From JANQPD01 sp963715655 (GTDB lineage: Bacteria > Bacteroidota > Bacteroidia > Flavobacteriales > Schleiferiaceae), in the NCBI GenBank assembly GCA_963715655.1, contig OY970262.1, positions 868,001 through 932,000 of the forward strand: DNA of 64,000 nucleotides, read 5' to 3'. The translations under genes and the position numbers were made by a program. Below are positions 17,938 to 26,956 of this stretch, piece by piece; positions within the stretch are counted from its first letter, which is position 1; each line of letters starts with the position of its first letter. The notes beneath the pieces are model-generated. The model was not told the DNA's origin. It did not search any database and saw nothing but the letters and a program-made list of their open reading frames with translations.

Positions 17938-19131
17938 TTAGTACAAAAAGTTATTGTATGGAAAACGAATAGCATGGATATCGCGCGCCATTTCGTACAA
18001 TTTACTTTTTAGCTCTTCTATATTTTCTTTGTTTTGAGCACTTATAAAAACACTCTCGGTATTTTTATTACCCATCCAAGTTTTTCGCCAATCGGTAAGG
18101 CTATAGTTCTCCTTTGTTTTTGGTTGGATATCATCTTCCTCCAATTCCTTAAACTGATACGCATCAATTTTATTGAAACCCATTAAGGTGGGTTTCACGG
18201 TTTTGTCAATTTCAGCAATGGTTTTATTTACAGATTCAATTTGCTCCTCAAAATTTGAGTGCGAAATATCTACCACGTGCACCAAAATATCGCTTTCCCT
18301 TACTTCATCTAACGTAGATTTAAAGGATTCTACCAATTGTGTAGGTAACTTTCTTATAAAACCAACGGTATCGGTAAGCAAAAAAGGGAGGTTGTCAATC
18401 ACTACTTTTCTTACAGTAGTATCTAGCGTTGCAAATAATTTATCTTCTGCAAACACTTCAGATTTACTAAGTAAATTCATTAGTGTGCTTTTGCCCACAT
18501 TGGTGTAACCTACAAGGGCTACCCGTACCATTTGCCCACGGTTGCCACGCTGGGTGGCCATTTGCTTATCAATTTTTTTTAGTTGCTCTTTTAGGCGAGA
18601 AATTTTATCACGAATAATTCGTCTATCCGTTTCAATTTCAGTTTCTCCTGGGCCTTTCATACCAATACCACCTTTTTGTTTGCTCAAGTGTGTCCACATG
18701 TTGGTAAGGCGTGGCAGTAAATATTGATATTGTGCTAATTCTACTTGCGTGCGTGCGTAGGATGTTTCAGCTCTTCCGGCAAAAATATCAAGAATGAGAT
18801 TGGTACGATCTAGCACTTTACACTCTAATATTTTTTCAATATTTTTTAATTGAGAAGGACTTAACTCATCATCAAAAATGGCTAAGTCAATTTGATTTTG
18901 CTTTATATATAGTGCGATTTCTGCAATTTTACCGGTACCTAAAAAGGTTTTAGGATTAGGTGTATCAATTTTTTGCGTAAATCTTGCGGCAACACTTGCA
19001 CCAGCAGTATCTGCTAAAAAAGCTAATTCATCTAAATATTCCTGTGATTGTTCTTCGTTCTGAAATTGGCTTATGATGCCAATAAGCACCGCTTTTTCAG
19101 AAACTTTAAGGGTTGGTCGTTTTTCTATCAT
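17938..19131 (-). CDS. hflX: Ribosome-associated GTPase HflX
   Basis: A GTPase that binds the large ribosomal subunit and splits stalled or hibernating ribosomes. 397 residues. The N-terminal HflX domain (about 15-170) includes TFLGTGKIAEI and VLDRTNLILDIFAGRA; the linker carries GGIGMKGPGETEIETDRR; the G domain has GYTNVGKSTLMNLL (G1), LLTDTVGFIRKLP (G3) and FNKID (G4). ATG at 19131 forms an ATGA overlap with the stop of the preceding membrane-protein gene, showing translational coupling. Confidence 0.95.
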   Translation of the reverse strand: MIEKRPTLKVSEKAVLIGIISQFQNEEQSQEYLDELAFLADTAGASVAARFTQKIDTPNPKTFLGTGKIAEIALYIKQNQIDLAIFDDELSPSQLKNIEKILECKVLDRTNLILDIFAGRAETSYARTQVELAQYQYLLPRLTNMWTHLSKQKGGIGMKGPGETEIETDRRIIRDKISRLKEQLKKIDKQMATQRGNRGQMVRVALVGYTNVGKSTLMNLLSKSEVFAEDKLFATLDTTVRKVVIDNLPFLLTDTVGFIRKLPTQLVESFKSTLDEVRESDILVHVVDISHSNFEEQIESVNKTIAEIDKTVKPTLMGFNKIDAYQFKELEEDDIQPKTKENYSLTDWRKTWMGNKNTESVFISAQNKENIEELKSKLYEMARDIHAIRFPYNNFLY

Positions 19132-19571
19132 ACATTTAAGTTGGGCCACGCATTCCACGGTATTCGGGAAAACATTAGCACCAAGGCCAACAAGAAAAGT
19201 AGAGCAAGTGTTCGATGCTTATGAATAGGATTACGCATGCGCTTAGCCTTACTGTAACCAATGGTAATTAATATTACCGCAATTATCATTACGCTAATGT
19301 GCTCTACTGCGTATAGCCTATCCTGCGCATTTTTCATCATATTTGGGTTGCTGCGTGCTGCGGCTACCACCGGACTTATAAAATAAAGAATTAAGCCAAA
19401 TACAAATTGTAGGTGAGCTGCTATTAAAGTAAAAAGAGCAAGTTTTTTATTCCCTTTGGTAAAAGGGCGTTTGCTTAACCAACTTACCAGAAAAATTCCG
19501 GATGCTATAAGTAATAAGCTAAGTAAGATATAGGGCCAAAAGGAATGGAGATGCTTTAAACCTGAATACAT
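19128..19571 (-). CDS. Four-helix membrane protein, cytochrome b-like
   Basis: 147 residues with four predicted transmembrane helices (about 13-31, 43-65, 86-106, 119-137). Histidines lie at or near helix ends (LKHLHSFWPY, AHLQFVFG, VEHISVMI, HKHRTLAL), which could bind haem, and similar Bacteroidota proteins are often labelled cytochrome b-like. No function can be assigned. The stop overlaps the hflX start (ATGA), so the two are expressed together. Confidence 0.65.
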   Translation of the reverse strand: MYSGLKHLHSFWPYILLSLLLIASGIFLVSWLSKRPFTKGNKKLALFTLIAAHLQFVFGLILYFISPVVAAARSNPNMMKNAQDRLYAVEHISVMIIAVILITIGYSKAKRMRNPIHKHRTLALLFLLALVLMFSRIPWNAWPNLNV

Positions 19572-19612
19572 GCTAAATATTTTGAGCGAATGTACTACAA
19601 AACAGTTTTTAC

Positions 19613-20101
19613 TTAAGCTTCCTTATTTAAGGTGCTTAAATTTTGAGTTTTAATGCGCTCTAATGATTCTAGCACATAAGTTAATTTTTTAAGCGGCACA
19701 AAACTCAAATCGAACTTACGGATGCGTTTTGCACCATTTTGTGATTCTAAATAAATAACCAGCTTTTTTTGAAAAAGTCCATCTTTATACTTAAAATCCG
19801 TAATAAGTCTTTTTGGAAACTCATAACGTGTATTGGCCATAGACTCAAAGCGGCCAAATAGCAATGATTTAGCGGTGATATGCACAATTTCATACTCATC
19901 TTCATACTTGAAATAGTTTACACGTACAAAGGCTAAAAACACAATGATGGCTCCCGCTACCATAGCCGGAATATGATTTTCAAAATAGCTACTAATACTT
20001 CCGGGAAGCGTTGAAAGACTTAAATCTAGTACAATGATTAATAATAGAACAGCGAGGACAATTCTGAAAATTAGAAAAAGTTTTTTATTGCTTACAGGCA
20101 T
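19613..20101 (-). CDS. Membrane protein with possible PH-like domain
   Basis: 162 residues. Two N-terminal transmembrane helices (about 8-27 and 42-60) are followed by a soluble domain of about 95 residues (YEDEYEIVHITAKSLLFGRFE...) with the alternating pattern of bacterial PH-like domains. The family is not recognised. An exact TACATTTG promoter element lies 30 bases before the ATG. The gene is 41 bases upstream of the cytochrome b-like gene and probably heads the hflX operon. Confidence 0.6.
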   Translation of the reverse strand: MPVSNKKLFLIFRIVLAVLLLIIVLDLSLSTLPGSISSYFENHIPAMVAGAIIVFLAFVRVNYFKYEDEYEIVHITAKSLLFGRFESMANTRYEFPKRLITDFKYKDGLFQKKLVIYLESQNGAKRIRKFDLSFVPLKKLTYVLESLERIKTQNLSTLNKEA

Positions 20102-20131
20102 TACGGAACAAATAATAGGGTGTTAGTGGCG

Positions 20132-20139
20132 CAAATGTA
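20132..20139 (-). promoter_or_regulatory. Promoter -7 element, minus strand
   Basis: TACATTTG matches TAnnTTTG exactly. It lies 30 bases before the ATG at 20101 and probably drives the PH-like membrane protein, cytochrome b-like and hflX genes. Confidence 0.5.
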
Positions 20140-20271
20140 AGACTATACTTACTAAAAAACCAAAAACTCCAAAAGTTTAATTAAAATTAACATGCATTAG
20201 AATTACTCTTTTTTCTATTTATCCAAACGCTGTTCTTAATTCTTAGATAATTAGAGTGGTGAAATTACAAC

Positions 20272-20307
20272 AAAAAAAAATCCCTTTCAGTTTTCACTAA
20301 AAGGGAT
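20272..20307 (-). terminator. Rho-independent terminator
   Basis: Perfect 8-bp stem (20280-20287 with 20300-20307, ATCCCTTT / AAAGGGAT) followed on the minus strand by a run of nine T. It lies 20 bases past the stop of the coiled-coil lipoprotein gene. Confidence 0.85.
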
Positions 20308-20327
20308 CTGCGCTTTGGTTAGCCAAA

Positions 20328-21200
20328 CTAATCAACCAAAACCACGAGATATTTAGATGTTTTCCAGAAAGCTTTTGGATCAATAATCTCCAATGCGCTT
20401 ATTTTATCATCTTTCTTCACAAAACCGTAAGATCCGGTTGGGTGATTACTTATCAATTTAGCATCGTCATCATCAAGATTTAATGGAATGGTGGTCATTT
20501 TCATAATATCAATCTTGGTAAAATAGTCTTTGTTAAAATCAGTAGCTAATGTTTTAGTACTACCCAAACCTATAACTCCACCTTTTTTTACCACTACATC
20601 ATTTTCTTTTAAATCACCGTAAGTACCTACAGCGTAATAAGCGGTATTTAAGTTTTCAGTTTGCTCTTCAATGGTATTCATTTGTGCTTTGTTGGTAGAG
20701 TCAACGTAAGTCATACGTGCATTTAATCTACTCATCTCAAAATTCATAGAAGCCAAATCTTCTTTAAGCACAATTACTTGCTGATCTTTTGCATCAATAT
20801 CAGCATTTAAATTTGCCACCATTCTTTTGAATTTACCAACTTCTATGCTGTAACGATTTACCTTATCGTTCAAATTTGCAATAGTTGATTTATTTTCAGA
20901 AAGCAACTCGTTAATTGCCTCTACATCCATCATTACCTGCTCACGCGCAGATGATGAAGTTTCAAAACCTTGACCATCTTTTGCTGCTTGAATAGATTCT
21001 TCACGCTGTCTGATAGTTGCAAGATTTTCTTGAATTGTTGAAAAAGAAGCCACAAAATCATTAATTAAGGAATCCTTTTGGGCATTCTCCATGCTCAATT
21101 CCTCGTTTTCTGATTTAAGTTCTGCATTCTCTTTTTTTACGCCTTGGTTACACGCAATAGCTAATGGAATAGCTAGAAGTCCTAAAATTACCTTTCTCAT
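20328..21200 (-). CDS. Coiled-coil lipoprotein
   Basis: 290 residues. The N-terminus KVILGLLAIPLAIACNQG is a lipoprotein signal with the modified Cys at residue 17. Residues about 22-180 are heptad-rich (KKENAELKSENEELSMENAQK, then LNDKVNRYSIEVGKFKRMV), giving a long coiled coil. A C-terminal domain of about 100 residues (YYAVGTYGDLKENDVVVKKGG...) is conserved-looking but not recognised. It is probably attached to the outer or inner membrane. ATG at 21200 is chosen because it starts the signal peptide. It is a single gene with its own terminator. Confidence 0.75.
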   Translation of the reverse strand: MRKVILGLLAIPLAIACNQGVKKENAELKSENEELSMENAQKDSLINDFVASFSTIQENLATIRQREESIQAAKDGQGFETSSSAREQVMMDVEAINELLSENKSTIANLNDKVNRYSIEVGKFKRMVANLNADIDAKDQQVIVLKEDLASMNFEMSRLNARMTYVDSTNKAQMNTIEEQTENLNTAYYAVGTYGDLKENDVVVKKGGVIGLGSTKTLATDFNKDYFTKIDIMKMTTIPLNLDDDDAKLISNHPTGSYGFVKKDDKISALEIIDPKAFWKTSKYLVVLVD

Positions 21201-21381
21201 GGTTTTATGTTTAATTTGTGAGAAAAGTAACACAAAACTTTGACCACAGTAAATAAATTAATTATCAATAAATTAAGCGTCTGTTTTACAAAGAGTTAAA
21301 TCAAGCTTAATTTCAAATGATTTGTATCTAATGCATCATTTTGAAACATAATGGGTAAGCACTACCCACCAATTTGAAAAT

Positions 21382-23037
21382 TTACAATTGTTGTTTGTGG
21401 AATACTTCTAATAAACCCAAGGTGCTTCCATCGTGTCCTTGGTTTCTTAGTGTTTTATCTTTAACCTTTGGTAATAAGGCTGTTGCCAATTGCTTTCCTA
21501 ATTCCACTCCCCACTGGTCAAAAGAGTAGATATTCCAAACTACGCCTTGTACAAAAATTTTATGCTCATAGGCTGCAATTAATTGCCCTAATATATAAGG
21601 AGTAAGCAAAGGCGCAAGAATAGTAGTGCTTGGTTTATTGCCTTCAAATACTTTAAAAGGTGCCAGTTTTTTAATTTCTTCTTGTGCAAATCCTTGTTCT
21701 TTCAATTCAGCCACTACTTCGTTTTTTGTTTTTCCACGCATCAATGCTTCCGTTTGCGCAAAAAAGTTTGCCATTAATTTAGCATGATGATCGCCTGTTT
21801 TGCTATGTGCATTGCTAAACCCAATAAAATCGCATGGAACTAATTTAGTACCTTGGTGAATTAGCTGATAAAAAGCATGTTGCCCATTAGTACCCGGCTC
21901 TCCCCATACTATGGGGCCGGTTTGATAGTCAATATCTTCACCATTTCGGCTCACACTTTTGCCGTTGCTTTCCATATTTGCTTGTTGAAAATAGGCCGCA
22001 AACTGATTCATATTTTGGTTATACGGTAAAATGGCTTCACTTTCTGCACCTAAAAAGTTACAATTCCAAATACCAATGGCCGCCATTAGCATAGGAATAT
22101 TCGCGTTAAAAGGAGTCTCCTTAAAATGCACATCCATACTGTGTGCACCTTGCAAAAGCTTTTGGTAATGCTCAAAGCCTAACCCTACGGCCAAGCTTAA
22201 ACCAATAGCCGACCACAAAGAGTAACGACCACCTACCCAATCCCAAAACTCAAACATATTTTTAGTGTCTATGCCAAAGGCTGCAACTTTTTCGACATTA
22301 GTAGAAACAGCCACAAAGTGCTTAGCTACATCCTCGTGGTTTGCTCCACTTGCCAAAAACCATTCACGTGCTGTTAGAGCGTTGGTTATGGTTTCTTGTG
22401 TGGTAAAAGTTTTAGAAGCAATTATAAACAGCGTTTCCTCAGGATTTAGCCCCTCTAAAGTTTGGGTAATATCAGCGCCATCTACATTGCTTACAAAATA
22501 GCAAGCAACCTGCTTTTTGTGATAGGGCTTCAACGCTTCATACACCATTTTGGGCCCCAAATCACTACCTCCAATACCTATGTTTATTATGTTTTTAATT
22601 GCGCTACCGGTATATCCTTGCCAACTTCCATTTAAAATGGAGTCAGAAAAAGTATGCATTTGCTTAAGCACACTTTTTATTTTAGGTAAAACATTTTCGC
22701 CATCTAACATGAATGTTTCATCCGTAAAATTTCTCAGTGCCGTGTGTAACACCGCTCTATGCTCAGTTTTATTAATGGTTTGTCCGCTAAATTGAGCTGA
22801 AATGGCCTCTTTTACTTTGGTTTCTTCAAACAAAGTTTTAAATAATTCTAGGGTTTCATTTTGTATTCTATTTTTGGAAAAATCGAACAGTAATTCTTCA
22901 AACCGCAAGCTATATTGCTTAAACCGCAGCGAATCTTCTAAGAACCAATCACGCATGTGCTGCTTTTCTAAATCCTTCGCGTGAAGCTTTAATTCCTGCC
23001 AAGGCCTAGTTTTTGTTGGGTTTATGTTGAATAACAT
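21382..23037 (-). CDS. pgi: Glucose-6-phosphate isomerase
   Basis: Interconverts glucose 6-phosphate and fructose 6-phosphate in glycolysis and gluconeogenesis. 551 residues, normal for the long bacterial form. Signatures are NIGIGGSDLGPKMVYEAL, the phosphate-binding SKTFTTQET, VGGRYSLWSAIGLS and GEPGTNGQHAFYQLIHQGT. The gene is divergent from a fatty acid desaturase, with a symmetric element in the 106-base gap. No other glycolytic gene is adjacent. Confidence 0.98.
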   Translation of the reverse strand: MLFNINPTKTRPWQELKLHAKDLEKQHMRDWFLEDSLRFKQYSLRFEELLFDFSKNRIQNETLELFKTLFEETKVKEAISAQFSGQTINKTEHRAVLHTALRNFTDETFMLDGENVLPKIKSVLKQMHTFSDSILNGSWQGYTGSAIKNIINIGIGGSDLGPKMVYEALKPYHKKQVACYFVSNVDGADITQTLEGLNPEETLFIIASKTFTTQETITNALTAREWFLASGANHEDVAKHFVAVSTNVEKVAAFGIDTKNMFEFWDWVGGRYSLWSAIGLSLAVGLGFEHYQKLLQGAHSMDVHFKETPFNANIPMLMAAIGIWNCNFLGAESEAILPYNQNMNQFAAYFQQANMESNGKSVSRNGEDIDYQTGPIVWGEPGTNGQHAFYQLIHQGTKLVPCDFIGFSNAHSKTGDHHAKLMANFFAQTEALMRGKTKNEVVAELKEQGFAQEEIKKLAPFKVFEGNKPSTTILAPLLTPYILGQLIAAYEHKIFVQGVVWNIYSFDQWGVELGKQLATALLPKVKDKTLRNQGHDGSTLGLLEVFHKQQL

Positions 23038-23054
23038 AGCTTGTATTTATAAAA

Positions 23055-23100
23055 GGCTAAAATAACCAAGGCACTTAATTTGCTGGTATGTATTTTAGCC
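23055..23100. promoter_or_regulatory. Symmetric promoter/operator between pgi and desaturase
   Basis: A perfect 10-base inverted repeat, GGCTAAAATA (23055-23064) and TATTTTAGCC (23091-23100), separated by 26 bases. Each arm reads TATTTTAG outward, one base from the -7 consensus, so the pair may be two divergent -7 boxes, an operator for a dimeric regulator, or both. Confidence 0.45.
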
Positions 23101-23143
23101 GACTTTATGGATAGAAAGAAAAAACATTAGTTTTCAACGATAT

Positions 23144-24238
23144 ATGACAAAGAATCCAACAGCTTCAGTACGTTTTGCAAGGCCAACGAAGGAATCATTC
23201 AGAAATACGCTTACTAAAAGAGTAAAAGAGTACTTTGAAGAAAATAATAAAAGCAATAAAGCCAATGCGCTAATGGTGCTTAAAACTATAAGTATGCTGG
23301 CACTTTATTTTGTGCCTTATGGCTTACTATTTACACTTGGCACTAGTGGTTGGGCGGTAGTAGGTTTATATGTAATTATGGGTTTTGGTATGAGCGGTAT
23401 TGGTATGAGTGTAATGCACGATGCCATACACGGAGCATATAGTAAAAGCCGTAGGTTAAACAAAATTTTAGGCTCCACTATTTATTTAATAAGTGGAAAC
23501 GCAGCAAATTGGAGAGTGCAACACAACGTTTTGCACCACACCTTCACTAATATTGAGGGATTAGACGAAGATATGGAATCTTCCGGTTTGTTAAGATTAC
23601 ATCCATCTCAGCCATATAAACCAAAATATAAGCACCAAAAGTGGTATGCACCATTAGTATATGGTTTGCTTACCATTAATTGGGTAACTGCTAAAGATTT
23701 TAAGCAGTTAATTAAGTATTATAGAGCTGGGCATACACCAAGTAGTGAGGCTACCATTAAAAAAGAATGGACAGTGCTAATTTTTACCAAAGCTTTATAT
23801 TTTTCGCTTTTTATTGTATTGCCTTTAATTTTTGTGCCGGCAGCTTGGTATTGGGTAATTTTAGGTTTTGCAGCTATGCACTTTTTGGCCGGTATTATTT
23901 TAAGCTACGTGTTTCAATTGGCACACATGGTTGATAATGTGGAAACACACGATGTGCCAACCACAGGTATGATGGAAGATGAGTGGATGGAACATCAGTT
24001 AAATACAACGGCTAATTTTGCACGTAAAAACTTGTTGGTAAACTGGTACGTAGGAGGTTTAAATTTTCAAGTAGAACATCATTTGTTTCCAACTATTTGC
24101 CATATTCATTATCCTGCTTTGGCAGAGATTGTGCGTAAAACTGCCAATGAGTTTGGACTACCTTATCGCGAATACAAACACTTACGTCAGGCTTTGGCTG
24201 CGCACAACAGGCACTTGGATGCTATGGGTATGGGTTAA
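23144..24238 (+). CDS. Membrane fatty acid desaturase
   Basis: A di-iron membrane enzyme that introduces a double bond into acyl chains, adjusting membrane fluidity. 364 residues with the three histidine boxes in order: HDAIHG (about residue 91), HNVLHH (about 127) and QVEHH (about 310). About four transmembrane helices flank them. The spacing and the C-terminal QxxHH box place it with acyl-CoA/acyl-lipid front-end-like desaturases. It is probably regulated from the shared symmetric region with pgi. The engB start follows 24 bases after the stop. Confidence 0.92.
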   Translation: MTKNPTASVRFARPTKESFRNTLTKRVKEYFEENNKSNKANALMVLKTISMLALYFVPYGLLFTLGTSGWAVVGLYVIMGFGMSGIGMSVMHDAIHGAYSKSRRLNKILGSTIYLISGNAANWRVQHNVLHHTFTNIEGLDEDMESSGLLRLHPSQPYKPKYKHQKWYAPLVYGLLTINWVTAKDFKQLIKYYRAGHTPSSEATIKKEWTVLIFTKALYFSLFIVLPLIFVPAAWYWVILGFAAMHFLAGIILSYVFQLAHMVDNVETHDVPTTGMMEDEWMEHQLNTTANFARKNLLVNWYVGGLNFQVEHHLFPTICHIHYPALAEIVRKTANEFGLPYREYKHLRQALAAHNRHLDAMGMG

Positions 24239-24249
24239 TACATCTTTTT

Positions 24250-24257
24250 TAGCTTTG
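24250..24257 (+). promoter_or_regulatory. Promoter -7 element almost touching the engB start
   Basis: TAGCTTTG matches TAnnTTTG exactly, and only five bases separate it from the ATG at 24263. Transcription would begin at or next to the start codon, giving a leaderless mRNA. Confidence 0.5.
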
Positions 24258-24262
24258 CCGAT

Positions 24263-24874
24263 ATGCACATAAAACAAGCCGAGTTTGTAAAAAGCAGCTC
24301 AGAATTAAAGCAATGCCCTACGGATAAAAAGCAAGAATATGCTTTTATTGGTAGAAGTAATGTAGGTAAGAGTAGCTTAATTAATATGCTGGTAAACAAC
24401 AGCAAGCTAGCCAAAATATCGGGTAGGCCCGGAAAAACACAGCTGATTAATCACTTTTTAATTAATGAGACTTGGTACTTGGTAGATTTACCGGGATACG
24501 GATACGCCAAGGTTAGTAAAAAGAGTAGAGAGAAATTTGGTGTGTTAATTTCTGATTACGTAGAAAAACGTGAGGAACTTACCAATCTGTTTGTATTGAT
24601 AGATTCGCGCTTAGAACCGCAGGCAATTGACTTAGAGTTTATGGAATTTTTGGGTGTAAAAGGTATTCCGTTTAGCATGGTTTTTACCAAAATTGATAAA
24701 CTAACCGGTAATCAAATAAACAAGAATATTAAGGCTTACCGAAAAAAAATGCTAGAGCAATGGGAGGAGGTTCCTATGCATTTTGCAACATCAGCGGAAA
24801 TAGGAACGGGAAGAGATGAGTTACTTGGATACATTGCCACCATTAATAAGCAGATGGAAGCTATTGATAGGTAA
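24263..24874 (+). CDS. engB: Ribosome biogenesis GTP-binding protein EngB/YsxC
   Basis: A GTPase needed for late assembly of the 50S subunit. 203 residues, normal length. G1 is GRSNVGKSSLINML (about 30-43), G3 is DLPGYGYAKVS, G4 is TKIDK, and G5 is in ATSAEIG. Start is the ATG at 24263; a -7 box lies five bases before it. Confidence 0.97.
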   Translation: MHIKQAEFVKSSSELKQCPTDKKQEYAFIGRSNVGKSSLINMLVNNSKLAKISGRPGKTQLINHFLINETWYLVDLPGYGYAKVSKKSREKFGVLISDYVEKREELTNLFVLIDSRLEPQAIDLEFMEFLGVKGIPFSMVFTKIDKLTGNQINKNIKAYRKKMLEQWEEVPMHFATSAEIGTGRDELLGYIATINKQMEAIDR

Positions 24875-24945
24875 GCCGCAATGCTGATGTACTAATTTTG
24901 CTAAATTTAGGTGTCAAATTGTTTCTTGTGTGAACTTCTATTTGT

Positions 24946-25275
24946 TTAAAACAACTTCATTTTCTCTCCAATCATTTTCCCAAACACGCGCATTTCTTTT
25001 GCAACCTCTTTTTCGTCCGTTGCGCGCTCTAAAGTATCGGTCATGGCCATAAATGTTTGATGAATAAATTTTTTCATTTCATCGGTGGTCATATCCTTAC
25101 TCCACAAATCTACTTTTAAAGTGTCCTGCGTTTTTTTATCAAAAACAGAAAGTAAAATTGCTTTTGCCGGTGCGTGATTTACGCCTCCATCGGTAGCCGT
25201 CCAATCAATATGTTCTGGTACTCGGTTGCCATCTAAGCCAACGTTTATTTTAATTTCTGAATTGTGTTCTGACAT
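24946..25275 (-). CDS. gldC: Gliding motility protein GldC
   Basis: A 109-residue cytoplasmic protein of the Bacteroidota gliding set, recognised from NVGLDGNRVPEHIDWTATDGG and the LWSKDMTTDEMKKFIHQTF region. GldC is linked to GldB and supports it; its biochemical role is unknown. It follows gldB on the same strand by 33 bases, the conserved gene order. A TATTTTTG element in that gap may give it an additional promoter. Confidence 0.93.
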   Translation of the reverse strand: MSEHNSEIKINVGLDGNRVPEHIDWTATDGGVNHAPAKAILLSVFDKKTQDTLKVDLWSKDMTTDEMKKFIHQTFMAMTDTLERATDEKEVAKEMRVFGKMIGEKMKLF

Positions 25276-25294
25276 GCTTCGTTTTTTGAGGCTC

Positions 25295-25302
25295 CAAAAA
25301 TA
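25295..25302 (-). promoter_or_regulatory. Promoter -7 element before gldC
   Basis: TATTTTTG on the minus strand matches TAnnTTTG, 19 bases before the gldC ATG and within the gldB-gldC gap, so gldC may be transcribed separately from gldB. Confidence 0.4.
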
Positions 25303-25308
25303 AAGCCG

Positions 25309-26307
25309 TTAAGGTTTGTAATTGCTTTTCCGTAAAATTTTATCTGCATCTGTTTCCTGCATTAATTCATGTAGGGTAGCTTCTGAATTTTCCATATAGC
25401 CTTTTACAATTTGATAACCCACCCACTTGCCAATCATACCCGGACTTTCATTATCTAATTTTGTGTAAAATTTACTGAAGGGAGCCAAAGCTATAAATCT
25501 GCGCTTAGTCTCCATGCTCGTATCAAAAAGTAAGTTATTTTCTATAAAGTAAGACCAGATACTTTTTTCATTAGTGGCGGCAAATTTTAAATGCTTGTCG
25601 GAGTATTTTGTTATGATTTCTACTGGTGCGTCAGGCATCATTTGTGCTACAAAGTACATGAGTTTTCCGTTAAAAACCATGTCGTCTAATAGGCGTTCTT
25701 TTTCAGATTTTTTTATATGCGATAAAGCCAATGCCTCCATTATATCGCGCACCATAAATGCCGGCTGGCGATAAGATGCTTGATAATTTGGAATGCTTTG
25801 GTAAAAAGGATTAGTAGCACCTAAATACATATCTGAGGCAACAAAAATAACCGTGTCTGCCAAAATTATAGGATAATCAAAATCAAGATTAGAGATATAG
25901 GTATAGGGCGTTATTGTTTTTTCTGTACCGTAATAATAGTAGTAAAACTTAAAGGCGGTGTTTAAATTTTCATTCAGTAAATCCATTTCGCCTAGCTTCC
26001 CTTTTACTTCTGCATATAATTTTTGGGGTAATTCTGAATTTCGTTGCAAGTAAAAAAAGCGATCTGTTTCGTTACTCATAAAAAAGTGTGGATAGTTTTT
26101 TTTCAAAGCATCCAACTGCTTATAAAATTTTATTTCTGAAGTATCTGTAGTGAAAAAGGCTTCGTCAAATCTTTTAAACTTTGTGTTTACTTTTACGTTC
26201 GTAGTGTCAGGAAAAGAAGACAGATTGCAGCCAACTACTAATAAGGTAATTAAGATAAACCTTAGTTTTTTGAAAAGAATTTGTTGCACGCAAAGTAATT
26301 TTAACAT
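25309..26307 (-). CDS. gldB: Gliding motility lipoprotein GldB
   Basis: A lipoprotein essential for gliding in flavobacteria and probably for type IX secretion. 332 residues from the ATG at 26307: signal LRFILITLLVVGC with lipid Cys at residue 27, then the GldB-type domain (FKRFDEAFFTTDTSEI, MYLGATNPFYQ, RQPAFMVRDIMEALA). The N-terminal part before the hydrophobic core is unusually long for a lipoprotein signal, and a GTG at residue 7 would give a more normal one, so the start is uncertain. The ATG lies only 19 bases from the start of the divergent porin-like gene. Confidence 0.92.
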   Translation of the reverse strand: MLKLLCVQQILFKKLRFILITLLVVGCNLSSFPDTTNVKVNTKFKRFDEAFFTTDTSEIKFYKQLDALKKNYPHFFMSNETDRFFYLQRNSELPQKLYAEVKGKLGEMDLLNENLNTAFKFYYYYYGTEKTITPYTYISNLDFDYPIILADTVIFVASDMYLGATNPFYQSIPNYQASYRQPAFMVRDIMEALALSHIKKSEKERLLDDMVFNGKLMYFVAQMMPDAPVEIITKYSDKHLKFAATNEKSIWSYFIENNLLFDTSMETKRRFIALAPFSKFYTKLDNESPGMIGKWVGYQIVKGYMENSEATLHELMQETDADKILRKSNYKP

Positions 26308-26326
26308 TAAAGTCAAATAAATTTAT

Positions 26327-26953
26327 ATGAAGAATACGTACGCAAAGATTGTTATTTTATTACTAATTAGCTGTGCATCCTTACAGGCTCAAAATTTTAG
26401 ATTTGGAGTACATTTTTCTCCCACCCTTAATTGGATAAATAGCGATCAGCCAAATACGGATAACAACGTTAGCCTAAAATATGGATTTGGATTAATTGGT
26501 GAATATGCGTTTGCAGAAAATTACTCTATATTAAGCGGAATAGACATTATAAGAAGAGGTGGAGATTTTCGCGTAAGCGATACTACTGGCAGCTACAGCG
26601 CTGGTTTTGTGCAAATACCCATCGCTTTAAAGTTAAGAACTAGAGAATTTGGATACCTCACATATTTTGCAAAATTTGGGGGAGCCGTTGGTATTAAAAC
26701 AGGAGAGGATGTAGAATTTCAGCCAATAAGGCCAAATGGTTCAGGTTTAGATAAATATGTAAATTCACTTACCACCAATTTTGTGTTTGGCGCAGGTGCT
26801 GAATACAGTTTAGGCGCAAGATCAGCAATTGTTGTGGGCATTGATTACAACCGCTCGTTGTTTGATAATTTAATTGATTCAGATATACGCTTATCCGACA
26901 AAAACAATTACAGATTTGACTACATAAATTTAACTTTAGGATTTTTATTTTAA
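26327..26953 (+). CDS. Outer-membrane beta-barrel protein (porin family, PorT-like)
   Basis: 208 residues. A signal peptide (KIVILLLISCASLQAQ, cleavage after about residue 21) is followed by amphipathic strands ending in aromatic NLTLGFLF, the usual C-terminal strand. It resembles the Bacteroidota OMP_b-brl family that includes PorT. Position between gldB and nadE is common in this phylum. The nadE start lies three bases after its stop. A T9SS role is possible from context but not shown by sequence. Confidence 0.78.
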   Translation: MKNTYAKIVILLLISCASLQAQNFRFGVHFSPTLNWINSDQPNTDNNVSLKYGFGLIGEYAFAENYSILSGIDIIRRGGDFRVSDTTGSYSAGFVQIPIALKLRTREFGYLTYFAKFGGAVGIKTGEDVEFQPIRPNGSGLDKYVNSLTTNFVFGAGAEYSLGARSAIVVGIDYNRSLFDNLIDSDIRLSDKNNYRFDYINLTLGFLF

Positions 26954-26956
26954 AGG

